Source of the DNA: Nonomuraea glycinis
GTDB lineage: Bacteria; Actinomycetota; Actinomycetes; Streptosporangiales; Streptosporangiaceae
DNA length: 64,000 nucleotides
Direction of reading: 5' to 3'
NCBI RefSeq assembly: GCF_014646515.1
Contig: NZ_BMNK01000003.1
Coordinates: 515,456 to 579,455, forward strand
Part shown: piece by piece, positions 51,692-59,572 of the stretch
Position numbering within the stretch: position 1 is the stretch's first letter
Layout of the letters: the number at the start of each line of letters is the position of its first letter
The notes under the pieces: model-generated
What the model was told of the DNA's origin: nothing
Seen by the model: only the letters and a program-made list of their open reading frames with translations
Databases searched by the model: none
Position numbers and translations under genes: made by a program

Positions 51692-52291
51692 GTGACCTCG
51701 CCTCCTCGGCTCCGCGCCGACGCCGCACGGAACCGGCAACTGCTGCTCGCCGCGGCGGCCGAGGAGTTCGCCGAGCGAGGGCTGGAAGCATCGGTCGCCG
51801 ACATCGCCCGCCGCGCCGGAGTCGGGAAAGGAACGGTGTTCCGCCACTTCCCCACCAAGGACGACCTGATCGCCGCGGTCGTCCAGGAGCGGATCACCCC
51901 GCTCATCGCGGCAGGCGAGCGCCTGCTCGACGCGGCGGACGCGGGCGCGGCGCTGCTGGAGTTCCTCGCCATGGCGGCGCAGCAGCAACAACAACTCGAC
52001 CTGTCGTTCCTCCAAGGAGCCGACCGGCTCGCGCCCGACGCGGCCCAGACCCAGGAACGCCTGTTCCGCGTCGTCCACGCGCTCGTGGACCGGGCCCGCG
52101 ACCACGACGCGGTACGGCCCGACGTCACCGGCACGGACGTCATCCTGCTGATGTGCGCGCCGAACCATGTGGTCACCTACCTGCCGGACCCCCCGCCCGA
52201 CCTGTGGCGGCGCTACCTGGCGATCATCTTCGACGGCCTGCGCCCACAAGGCGCCCACCCGCTGCCCCACCCACCTCCCCGTTCGATGTGA
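51692..52291 (+). CDS. TetR family transcriptional regulator
   Basis: A 199-residue repressor. The HTH is LLLAAAAEEFAERGLEASVA and DIARRAGVGKGTVFRHFPTK, and the C-terminal domain of about 120 residues is typical of TetR_C family members with a conserved end region FDGLRPQ. The GTG start at 51692 has no clear ribosome-binding site and may be leaderless. It is divergent from the MDR oxidoreductase and should bind the twin GACCGNGCGGTC operators to repress both. Confidence 0.92.
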   Translation: MTSPPRLRADAARNRQLLLAAAAEEFAERGLEASVADIARRAGVGKGTVFRHFPTKDDLIAAVVQERITPLIAAGERLLDAADAGAALLEFLAMAAQQQQQLDLSFLQGADRLAPDAAQTQERLFRVVHALVDRARDHDAVRPDVTGTDVILLMCAPNHVVTYLPDPPPDLWRRYLAIIFDGLRPQGAHPLPHPPPRSM

Positions 52292-52369
52292 CGGCAGCGC
52301 GCCCACCACGGCCTGACCATCCAGAAACGCGGCTCACCAACGGGCGGGAGAATCACCCCCTGCCGACCG

Positions 52370-52825
52370 TCAGTAGCAGCGCAGGTCCATACCGGGTTCG
52401 TGAAATCCGTCGAAGAACTCGACGATGACGGCCGTGTACCCGTCCTGCCCCGATCCGCTCACGCCGACGTGAACGGTGCCGGCGAGCGCGCGGCCCGCGA
52501 CGCCCTCGATCGCGGCGGACTCGTAATAACGCGTGATCTCAGGGCCGGACAGCTTGGTGCGCAGCGACATCCGTACCAGATAGTCGCAGTGATTGCTGTT
52601 GCCCGACTGCAGGCCCACGGTGCCCTGCACGCCATGATCGCCCCGCTCCGTGTCAGGCGGCAGCGGGTGCGCGCTCACCCGCTCCTCCAGACCGGCCAGT
52701 GCGGCGTCATTGCGCCACTCGGGGACCTTGAACAGCAGGACGACGGCGCAGACAACGCCAAGGAGCACCAGACATAAAAGGAACGGCAACCTGCTCCGCC
52801 GCCTGGGTGATGTCTCGGGAGGCAT
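52370..52825 (-). CDS. Membrane-anchored protein of unknown function
   Basis: A 151-residue protein with one N-terminal transmembrane helix (LPFLLCLVLLGVVCAVVLLF, about residues 13-32) and an extracytoplasmic domain with two conserved-looking cysteines (NHCDYLVRMSL and the terminal DLRCY). I do not recognise the family. A degraded copy of its last codons occurs at 56378-56415 (HEAGMD versus HEPGMD), so a second gene of this family once existed nearby. It is on the opposite strand to both neighbours. Confidence 0.7.
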   Translation of the reverse strand: MPPETSPRRRSRLPFLLCLVLLGVVCAVVLLFKVPEWRNDAALAGLEERVSAHPLPPDTERGDHGVQGTVGLQSGNSNHCDYLVRMSLRTKLSGPEITRYYESAAIEGVAGRALAGTVHVGVSGSGQDGYTAVIVEFFDGFHEPGMDLRCY

Positions 52826-52938
52826 GTCGTCCCTTTCGCAAAGGCTGCTGCGGCTCGCTCATTCGGATCGGCCGATCACCGATGAATTTTACGACCGGGG
52901 CAGGTCTATTCCTGGAGAGCGAGAACCTGGGAGAGACC

Positions 52939-53628
52939 ATGAGCACGAACGCCCTACCGCCCGTCGTCGACGCCGACACCTGGCTGCGTCACCTCGAAGA
53001 GCTGCGCGCCCGGGAGAAGGCCGCGACCCGGGAGCTCGACGCCGTCGCCGCCCAGCGCCGCCGCCTGCCCATGGTGCGGATGCCGGACTACACCCTTGAA
53101 GGCGAGGACGGACCGGTCCGGCTGGCGGACATCTTCGAAGGCAAGAGGCAACTGATCGTCTACAACCACATGTGGTTCCCGGGCAAACAGTGGCAGTGCT
53201 CGGGCTGCACGGGCTTCACCTCGCAGTTCACCCGGCTGGAGTTCCTGGACAACTACGACGCGCGGTTCGTCATCGTCACCCAGGGCCCGATCGACGAGGC
53301 CCTCGCCTACAAGCGGCGGGTCGGCAACCGGATGCCCTGGTACTCCACCGCCGACAGCCCGTTCGGCGCCGACGTCGGCGCACCGCCCGGCGAAGGATTC
53401 GGCGTCAACGTGTTCCTCCGCGACGGCGACACCGTCTACCGCACCTGGCACACCAACGGCCGCGGCACCGAACAACTCACCCACACCTTCGCCCTGATCG
53501 ACCTGCTGCCGTACGGGCGTCAGGAGGAGTGGCAGGACTCGCCCGACGGCTGGCCACAGTCACCCACGTACGGCGGGTGGCCCAGCTCCGAGGACATCGC
53601 CGCACGCTACGGCCCGGCCACCGCCTAG
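52939..53628 (+). CDS. DUF899 family thioredoxin-like protein
   Basis: A 229-residue cytoplasmic protein. The DUF899 signature is clear: ARLPMVR-type start (RRRLPMVRMPDYTLEGEDGP in this protein), YNHMWFPGKQWQCSGCTGF with a C-x-x-C pair in a thioredoxin fold, and a GFGVNVFLRDGDTVYRTWHT strand pair. The family is thought to be redox-active but its reaction is uncharacterised. ATG 52939 with GGGAGAG upstream is chosen; upstream frame extension lacks family similarity. Confidence 0.87.
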   Translation: MSTNALPPVVDADTWLRHLEELRAREKAATRELDAVAAQRRRLPMVRMPDYTLEGEDGPVRLADIFEGKRQLIVYNHMWFPGKQWQCSGCTGFTSQFTRLEFLDNYDARFVIVTQGPIDEALAYKRRVGNRMPWYSTADSPFGADVGAPPGEGFGVNVFLRDGDTVYRTWHTNGRGTEQLTHTFALIDLLPYGRQEEWQDSPDGWPQSPTYGGWPSSEDIAARYGPATA

Positions 53629-53696
53629 AGACTGCTGTCAGCGGGCACCTGTCTCCGTGAGCATGAGCGCCCGTGCGGAGGTCGGAAACAAGCCGG

Positions 53697-54709
53697 CTAC
53701 ACAGCAGGCAGGTCCGACCGCATCTTGGCGATCTGCTGCTTGGCCTCCGCTTCGGCGACCGCCGCCTGGCGTTCGATGTCGAGCTCCAGCGTCAGCAGCA
53801 TGTCCGGGTTGAGCGTCCGCCCGACGCCGACCCCTTCGGCGGCGGCGAGCCTGCGACGCCGTAGCGACTGGAACACCCGGCGTAGCCTCTTATAGAGGCG
53901 GGAATTCCGGTAGGCCCGGCGCTTCCACTGGCCACCGACATACCGGAAGGGGGACGCCAGAGCCCCGAGGACCCCGCCGCCCACCGTGGCGACGGCCTGG
54001 TAGATCCGCACGATCAGGCGCTGGTTGATCCGCTCTTCCAGGCGCGCCCGCAGCCGCAAGAGCGCGCGCCTTTCGGGTGACTCGGGCAGGGTGTGCCACC
54101 GGTAGGCCGGGTTGTTCAGCAACTCGTTCAGCGCTCTGAGCCGCTCCACGGGCCGCAGCCGGCGATGCCAGGCCAGGGCACGCAGGACCGCCGAGCGCGC
54201 CTCGGAATCCATGCTCTGGGCAGCTTCGAGCCGATAGGCGAAGGGCGCCGACCGGTTCTCGGCGACCTGTCGCAGCACATGCTGGGCTCGCGGCTCGCCG
54301 AGACCGTTCAGCACGTGACCGAGCTGCAGCAGGTCACCCGGCTCGAGGCGAGAGTCGCCGATCAGGGCGTCCACCGACGTGACCGCGGCCGGGTGCCCGG
54401 ACGGCAGCACCACGGCCACGGCTCTGATCCGGCGCACCGCGGGGACGCGTTGATCCCTGACCAGCTCGACGAGCAGGTCCAGGGCCGGTTGCGCATATCC
54501 GGCCGCGCTCAGCAGCCCGGACCAGAGGTACTCCGACCCGAGAAGCGGGCGAACCAGGTCGTACGCCACCGGCTGCCCGGCCTCCAGCAGCGTACGCACG
54601 GCCTCGGCCCGCGCCGGTGCCGCCGTCCGCCCGTCGCCGGCCAGACGCTCCAGCGCGGTGGCACCGGCTTCCCGGCCCGCGCCGAGCATCAGTCCGGCCG
54701 CCCGCGGCC
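53697..54709 (-). pseudogene. NACHT NTPase pseudogene, C-terminal part
   Basis: About 335 codons read openly on the minus strand: HEAT-like helical repeats (residues about 1-190 of this piece), a short hydrophobic segment (AVATVGGGVLGALASPF), a basic stretch and a helical end. The frame connects to EYLAA of the preceding piece only after a frameshift near 54709 (GCC GCG then G GCG GCC GGA CTG). It is the sensor/effector end of the broken NACHT gene; alone it could be translated from an internal ATG at 54689, but expression is doubtful. Confidence 0.75.
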
Positions 54710-54797
54710 AGGTACTCCGCGATGCTGCGGTGCACGAAACTCAGCCGTCCGTCCTCAACCTCGAACAACGACGTGCCTAGCAGCAGCGCGTACAGTG
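54710..54797 (-). pseudogene. NACHT NTPase pseudogene, piece between frameshift and IS element
   Basis: Minus-strand reading YALLLGTSLFEVEDGRLSFV followed by HRSIAEYLAA is the conserved end of the NACHT winged-helix region (F-V-H-R-S-x-x-E-Y-L-A-A). Joining it to 55801 by deleting the IS and one CAGTG copy gives the uninterrupted sequence WYEALYALLLGTSLF. Confidence 0.8.
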
Positions 54798-55800
54798 ACG
54801 TGATCTCAGCGAATTTCCGGTAGGTAGTCATGCTCGAAATGGGTGAGGACGAGTGCTGCGCGGGCGATGTCGCCGATTCTGCTTGGGCTGACGGTGATGT
54901 GCTGGAGGGTGCGCCAGCGGCCTTTGAGCAGGGCGAACCCGCGTTCGCCGAGGCATCGGCGCGTAGGAGCCGGTTGTAGGTGCGGTTGTCCGGGCTGAGG
55001 ATCTGGTTTCCTCCGGGTTGCCTGATCGGTGTGTGAACGCCGATTCCGGCACCGTCGTAGCCGCTGTCGGCGAGGGTGGGCAGTCCAGCTGCGGCTGCGG
55101 CGTACAGCGCGCCCAGCACATGTGTGCGGGCGGCGGTCAAGTTGTGGACGGAGCCGGGCTCGACCTCGGCGATCCACAGCGGCAGTCCGCCGGGTGCCGA
55201 CAGGACCTGGAGGTTGCCGGCGTGCTGGTGGGCTTTGCCGGAGTACCAGGTGTCGATAGGTTCGCCCTTGACGCTGAGGCTCTGCTCGGCGCAACGGTCG
55301 ATGGGGATCAGGGTGCCGTCCAGGATCACATAAGCCAGCCCGTCTGCCTGGGCACGGTCCAGCGCCTCGTGCAGATCAGGGGCTTGAGCTGCCAGGACGT
55401 CGATCCCCTCGGCGATGTAGCGGTAGGCCGTGGCGCGGGAGACGCGATGGTCGCGGCCGAGTTTGGGAATGTCGTGCTCGCCCCGGAACCAGCGCAGGAT
55501 CAGCACCGCCTGCCAGAACGGGGTCAGCGCACGGCTGCCCTTGGGTGTGCCGAGCCGGCGTCGTTCGTCTCGCAGCGACCGGGCGACATGGTGAATCAGC
55601 GCGCGGGAGACGTCGAGCGTGGCACGATGAGCAATCACGTGGAGCCTTTCGGCGGCGGGATTTCTTGTGGTGAGAACTCATCTACCGGAGGCTCCACGTC
55701 CATCTCCGGCCTTCGACGACTTCTCCCGAAAGGCCCGAAACGCCACCACGGGCGTCCCAAACATCCCTCATCGTCCCGAATTATTTCCCTGAGATCACCT
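54798..55800 (-). mobile_element. IS5-family insertion sequence (about 1003 bp)
   Basis: The ends are ACGTGATCTCAGCGAA (from 54798) and the complement of TTCCCTGAGATCACCT (to 55800), giving near-perfect inverted repeats A(C/G)GTGATCTCAG(C/G)GAA. A 5-bp CAGTG direct repeat flanks it at 54793-54797 and 55801-55805. It carries one transposase gene on the minus strand and interrupts a NACHT gene. The 5-bp duplication is longer than the 2-4 bp often quoted for related groups, so boundaries could shift by a base or two. Confidence 0.85.
54806..55638 (-). pseudogene. IS5-family transposase, frameshifted near the C-terminus
   Basis: The DDE transposase begins at GTG 55638 (MIAHRATLDVSRALIHHVAR) with an HTH_Tnp_4-type region (TPFWQAVLILRWFRGEHDIP, SRATAYRYIAEGI) and the DDE_4 domain (YVILDGTLIPIDR; DTWYSGKAHQHAGNLQ; TLADSGYDGAGIG). 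Near 54955-54965 the frame changes: the family sequence RCLGERGFALLKGRWRTLQ continues in another frame to the stop at 54806. Either a 4-bp loss or another small indel has inactivated it, or rarely a programmed shift occurs; the former is more likely. Confidence 0.85.
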
Positions 55801-56350
55801 CAGTGCCTCGTACCATTCCGACTTCGGGGTGTCCGGCCGCAGCGCCCGCATCTCATCGCAGGCCAGGGAGAACAACCGGTCCTCAACACCGTCGACCTGG
55901 GCGGCCGCCATGGCGTTCAGAATCGGGTCGACGGCGTCCAGCAGCCAGCGCGGCAGGTCGGTGGTGTCGGGAGAGGGCTTGGGCGACAGGCGTCCCTCCC
56001 GCAACAGGCCGACGAAATGTGCGAACAACGCGGTCCTGCTACTCGGCAGACCCTTGTCACCGTCCAGCCTGAAGACGAGCGCGGCCATGGTCGCCAGCAG
56101 TGGCACACGTACCAGGGCATCGAGGCCGGTGTCATGGATCTGCTCGATGTAACCCCGTCCACCATGACCAGCCAGGGCACGCCGGGCAGCGGCTGTTCGG
56201 TGAACAAGGCCCGCAGGTCCGCGCGCACGGCCGCGTCCTCGGTGTGCGCGTGGTGGGCGGCCAGAGCGTCGGCGAGGTCCTGGTCGGCCGCGGCGGTGAT
56301 GGCGGGCAGCCGTACGGCCATTGCCCCGCCGAAGGGGGCGGGTTTGCGCG
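55801..56350 (-). pseudogene. NACHT NTPase pseudogene, N-terminal remnants
   Basis: Two minus-strand pieces in different frames. The upstream piece (about 56340-56152) reads ADQDLADALAAHHAHTEDAA to PWLVMVDG, the Walker B region of a NACHT domain. The next piece (about 56152-55801) reads YIEQIHDTGLDALVRVPLLA, LVFRLDGDKGLPSSRTALFA and WYEAL. The usual stretch between Walker B and the winged helix is missing, so there is an internal deletion with frameshift near 56150. No Walker A is present; the 5' end is lost. Confidence 0.75.
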
Positions 56351-56377
56351 GGGATCTTCCCGTTCCGATCTCGCGGA

Positions 56378-56415
56378 GTCCATACCGGCTTCGTGATCTG
56401 CGCCGAAGAACCCGA
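56378..56415 (-). pseudogene. Remnant of a gene like 52370-52825
   Basis: A 38-bp stretch matches 52385-52422 at 32 of 38 positions. On the minus strand it reads FFGADHEAGMD against FFDGFHEPGMD near the C-terminus of the intact gene. Only this 3' relic is recognisable. Confidence 0.5.
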
Positions 56416-56529
56416 AAACGGACCACTGAGTCAACTATGTGCCAATCGTCACATTGATCACGACTCGTGGGCGGCAACCGTGAGCCCGTGGTTAGCATGA
56501 TCGCTCCGATGGAACCCGAAAGGATATTC

Positions 56530-56949
56530 GTGCGCACACGCAAGCTGGCCACCCTCCTGGCAAGCACGGCCCTGGCCGCCACCACCACGCTGGTAGCGGG
56601 CGCCGCTCCGGCCGGCGCGGCCGGACCCTGCGGCAGCAGCTACTCCCGGGTCGGTGTTTACGCCGTCTCCAAGGACGGGACCCGCACGGGCACGCTGGAG
56701 GTGTACTACAGCTCCAGCACCGGGAAGAACTGCGCCTTGACCTACGGCTACGGTGCCTACGCCAACACCGTGAGCTGGAAGAGAGTCACGATCTCGAGAG
56801 GCGACGGCAGCGGAGAATCCACCGATGCCGGGGACTACAAGATCTACGCCGGCCCGGTGTACGTCTCCGCGCCCGGCCAGTGCATCGACGTTGGCGCGAC
56901 CGTACCGGCTTGGACGATCCGCGAGCTCAACAACGTGCACTGCGGCTGA
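56530..56949 (+). CDS. Spore-associated protein A-like secreted protein
   Basis: A 139-residue exported protein. The signal peptide is MRTRKLATLLASTALAATTT followed by an APAGAAG cleavage region. The mature part GPCGSSYSRVGVYAVS, GTLEVYYSSSTGKNCALTYG, YAGPVYVSAPGQCIDVGATV and NNVHCG matches SapA of Streptomyces, a protein associated with the spore coat, with three or four conserved cysteines. GAAAGGA five bases upstream fixes GTG 56530. Expected in aerial hyphae or spores by analogy; a molecular function is not established. Confidence 0.88.
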   Translation: MRTRKLATLLASTALAATTTLVAGAAPAGAAGPCGSSYSRVGVYAVSKDGTRTGTLEVYYSSSTGKNCALTYGYGAYANTVSWKRVTISRGDGSGESTDAGDYKIYAGPVYVSAPGQCIDVGATVPAWTIRELNNVHCG

Positions 56950-57060
56950 CCTCTGGTGACCGGACCGGGTGCTCTCCAGCGGGAACGTGGAGGGCACCCT
57001 CCAGGGCGCTGTGCGGTTCGCTGCCCTTCCTGGCATGACGTTCAACGCTGGTGCGATTCC

Positions 57061-57504
57061 CTACGACCCGGGCAGGGAAAGAACGTTGCCCAGCACGTTC
57101 GTCACCCGGATCTCCACGACCACCCTGGACGGGTTCGGACGCGGCGGCTTGTAGCGGGCGGCGTAGCGGCGCTCGGCGTCGGCCACCTGCTCAGGCTCGG
57201 TCCGCAGCACGGCCCGGCCCTCCAGCGTCGACCACCACCGGCCGTCCACCTGGCACAGTGCCACCAGCGCGCCGGACGAACCGGACGCACCGATGAGCCT
57301 GGCCTTGTACGAGGATCCCGAGGTGATCACACGGGCGATCGCGGTGCCCAGGTCCAGCGTGGCCCCCACGGGCACCACGTGCGGCGGGCCCCCGAGCCGG
57401 GAGGTGGCGAGCGTACACAGATGCCGCTCCTGCCAGAACGCGGCGAAGCCGTTGCCCTGCTCGACCAGATCCACGATCCTCCTCGGGTGTTTCGCGAGCG
57501 CCAT
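57061..57504 (-). CDS. PNPOx-like (F420/FMN-binding split-barrel) protein
   Basis: A 147-residue split-barrel flavin/deazaflavin-binding protein. FAAFWQERHLCTLATSRLGG, PHVVPVGATLDL and STLEGRAVLRTEPEQVADAE, with a terminal VVVEIRVTNVLG, fit the actinobacterial PPOX class F420-dependent or FMN-dependent family. ATG 57504 has GGGAG 8 bases upstream. Substrate unknown. It lies immediately after short direct repeats that separate it from the large membrane-protein gene upstream on the same strand. Confidence 0.85.
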   Translation of the reverse strand: MALAKHPRRIVDLVEQGNGFAAFWQERHLCTLATSRLGGPPHVVPVGATLDLGTAIARVITSGSSYKARLIGASGSSGALVALCQVDGRWWSTLEGRAVLRTEPEQVADAERRYAARYKPPRPNPSRVVVEIRVTNVLGNVLSLPGS

Positions 57505-57530
57505 CGTATATCTCCCGCTCCGACACCTTT

Positions 57531-57620
57531 CTCCGGATGAAGCAGTGTGCGCCTCTCTCCGGGGGAAGCCGTGTGCGCCTCGCCGCTCAACGCTCCAGCT
57601 CTCGCCGCTCAACGCTTCAG
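57531..57620. repeat. Two pairs of short direct repeats
   Basis: CTCCGG(A/G)(T/G)GAAGC-type units at 57531-57554 and 57557-57580 (period 26) and CGCCGCTCAACGCT units at 57581-57602 and 57603-57620 (period 22). They occupy the gap between two minus-strand genes and reach the last codon of the upstream one. Confidence 0.8.
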
Positions 57621-59461
57621 TACGGGCCCCGTCCTCGCTTCAGCTTGAGCGTTGCCCTCGACGCACCCGGGAACACGACGACCAGGTGCTCCTCCCCCGC
57701 ATCAGAGAGCCGCACATAGACGCGAAGCCGATAGCGGCCCTTCCCCCTGATCGCCAGGTTCGGCATCGGGGCGCCGGCGCCCACATCTCCGCCCTCGCCC
57801 ATCTCCGGCACGGTCAGCCGGCCGCTGCGGCTGACGATCGGCACCTCGGTGACCTGATACCACCCGGCCGTCCGCCGTGGCGGCGCGGTGCGAAAGGCCT
57901 TCACCGTGAGACACACATCAGAGACGTCTTCGATGTGCCCGACGAGCACCGCGCTGCCGCCCACCCCGATGTCGGCGCTGTCGTCGTCGTAGACCCTGTC
58001 CATCGCCCGCTCCGACGCCTTGTCGCCGGCTTTGTCCCCGGGGTCGTGGACCAGATAGCCGGGATCACCGTCGACGAACAGGAAGTAGTTGGCCGTGGCC
58101 TGGACGACACCCTTCGTCCGGGGCCACGGGTCGCGGCACTTCGCGTTCTGCTCGTCGACGTAGGCGGTGTTCGCCTCCTCGGTCTGCGTGCTCGACCGCA
58201 GCAGGTCGGGATGGGTCGCGCCGACGATCTCCGGGCAGACGTAGACGAGGTCCCACGGGTCCGCGCCCCAGCCGGGCCGAGCGCTCCCGGCCCGCGTCAG
58301 GATCGCCTCCTGCTCGCCGCGGTCCTTCGCCCGGCACAGCGCCCGCCCGTACGCGAGGACCGCCTGGTCCGACAGGTCCTCCGGGAACATGGGCAGGACT
58401 CCGCCATCCGTGCTCCGCGCCCGGCACAGGAACACGGCATTGCGCTCCGCAGGCTTCAGGTCGCCGAAGCTGGGCCGGTCGTAGCAGTCCATCGACCAGC
58501 CGGTGTAGGTGAGGTGCGCGGTCTGCTCCGGGTGGATCTGCGAGATGATCGGCAGTACGGCCACAGCCGCCACCCCGACGCGCATCATGCGCCGCCGCCT
58601 GGGCGGAAGGTCCACCGGGAGGCTCTCCGTGGGCAGCTCACGGGCGGTCGCCGCGATCCACACGATGCTGATGAGCCCCGCCGCGTCCATCACGACCGGC
58701 ATCACCACAGTGCCGCTGAAGATCCCTCCGAAAAGAATGTTGAGCGGGATCACCAGCGCGGAGATGCCCACCGACAACCACCCGGCGACCAGCGTGCCCT
58801 GGCTCCACCGGCCGTCGCGCCACTGCCCGATGACCGTGACGATGATCGCCGCCGCTCCGCCCAGCATCAAGCCCAGTTCGACGATGCCACCCGAGCCGAA
58901 CTCCGGAAGGTCGAGTTCGTCGAGCAGTTCGTTGGCCATCCCGGCCAACTCGACCGCGAACAGCACGCCGGCCGCCGCGCGCAGCACGCGGGACCGCCAG
59001 CGGATGACGAGCAGGTAGAAGACGTCGATCGCGATCCCCAGCGCGAGCTGAAACACCACGCCCACCACGTCGGGGAGCAGCCCGATCGGGTACCACAGCA
59101 CAAGGCCGTACGCCACCGCCAGATACAGCAGCCGACGCAGCGCCTTCTCCCGGCGGTCCAGCGCTCCCGGCACGGGGGCACGCAGGATCAGCCAGAGCAA
59201 CGCGGCCTTCACCAACGCGGCCACCAGCAGCGCCGCGGTCGTCGAAGTGTCGAACCCGCCGCGCGCGTAGAACCCCGCATAGTCCGGCGGCGTCCAGGTG
59301 ACGGCCGCCCAGAGCCAGGCGTCGCCGAGCACGAGGCCCACGACCGCCGCCGCAAGAACCAGACCTATTACTACAACTCTAATAATCCGCCAGGAACTAT
59401 GCGAAGGCACGGGACGCGATCTTAGCGCGACGCCACCGTACCGACGGACAGTCGAGCGCAC
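57617..59461 (-). CDS. Large membrane protein of unknown function
   Basis: A 614-residue protein. The N-terminal half has about eight hydrophobic helices (first about residues 27-47; then 78-94, 112-130, 135-155, 160-175, 192-210, 222-240, 250-268), then another near 298-310. The C-terminal extracytoplasmic half (about 310-614) has at least five cysteines in DCYDRPS, FLCRARS, ALCRAKD, YVCPEI and AKCRDPW. It ends in a beta-rich domain. I do not recognise the family. It is divergent from ATPase copy 2; the left repeat of that copy starts within its first codons. Confidence 0.75.
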   Translation of the reverse strand: MRSTVRRYGGVALRSRPVPSHSSWRIIRVVVIGLVLAAAVVGLVLGDAWLWAAVTWTPPDYAGFYARGGFDTSTTAALLVAALVKAALLWLILRAPVPGALDRREKALRRLLYLAVAYGLVLWYPIGLLPDVVGVVFQLALGIAIDVFYLLVIRWRSRVLRAAAGVLFAVELAGMANELLDELDLPEFGSGGIVELGLMLGGAAAIIVTVIGQWRDGRWSQGTLVAGWLSVGISALVIPLNILFGGIFSGTVVMPVVMDAAGLISIVWIAATARELPTESLPVDLPPRRRRMMRVGVAAVAVLPIISQIHPEQTAHLTYTGWSMDCYDRPSFGDLKPAERNAVFLCRARSTDGGVLPMFPEDLSDQAVLAYGRALCRAKDRGEQEAILTRAGSARPGWGADPWDLVYVCPEIVGATHPDLLRSSTQTEEANTAYVDEQNAKCRDPWPRTKGVVQATANYFLFVDGDPGYLVHDPGDKAGDKASERAMDRVYDDDSADIGVGGSAVLVGHIEDVSDVCLTVKAFRTAPPRRTAGWYQVTEVPIVSRSGRLTVPEMGEGGDVGAGAPMPNLAIRGKGRYRLRVYVRLSDAGEEHLVVVFPGASRATLKLKRGRGPY

Positions 59462-59462
59462 C

Positions 59463-59518
59463 TCCTTCTGACGGCGTGAGCACCGGATCTCCGGGTGAGG
59501 TCAAGAACGCCGCAGCCG
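59463..59518 (+). repeat. Left direct repeat of ATPase copy 2
   Basis: Matches 61495-61543 after one 8-bp gap; the cores GCGTGAGC and GGGTGA(G/T)GTCAAGAACGCC are shared. The repeat is unrelated to the one around copy 1. Confidence 0.75.
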
Positions 59519-59572
59519 AGGCAGGGTGGCGCTCCAGATCATCCGGACGCGAGCGTCAGAGGGTGGCAGAAT

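Noticed and set aside
48579..51695. A plus-strand open frame of about 1040 codons running across glnH, the binding protein and an oxidoreductase
   Set aside because: It crosses several well-supported genes on both strands and has no recognisable domain.
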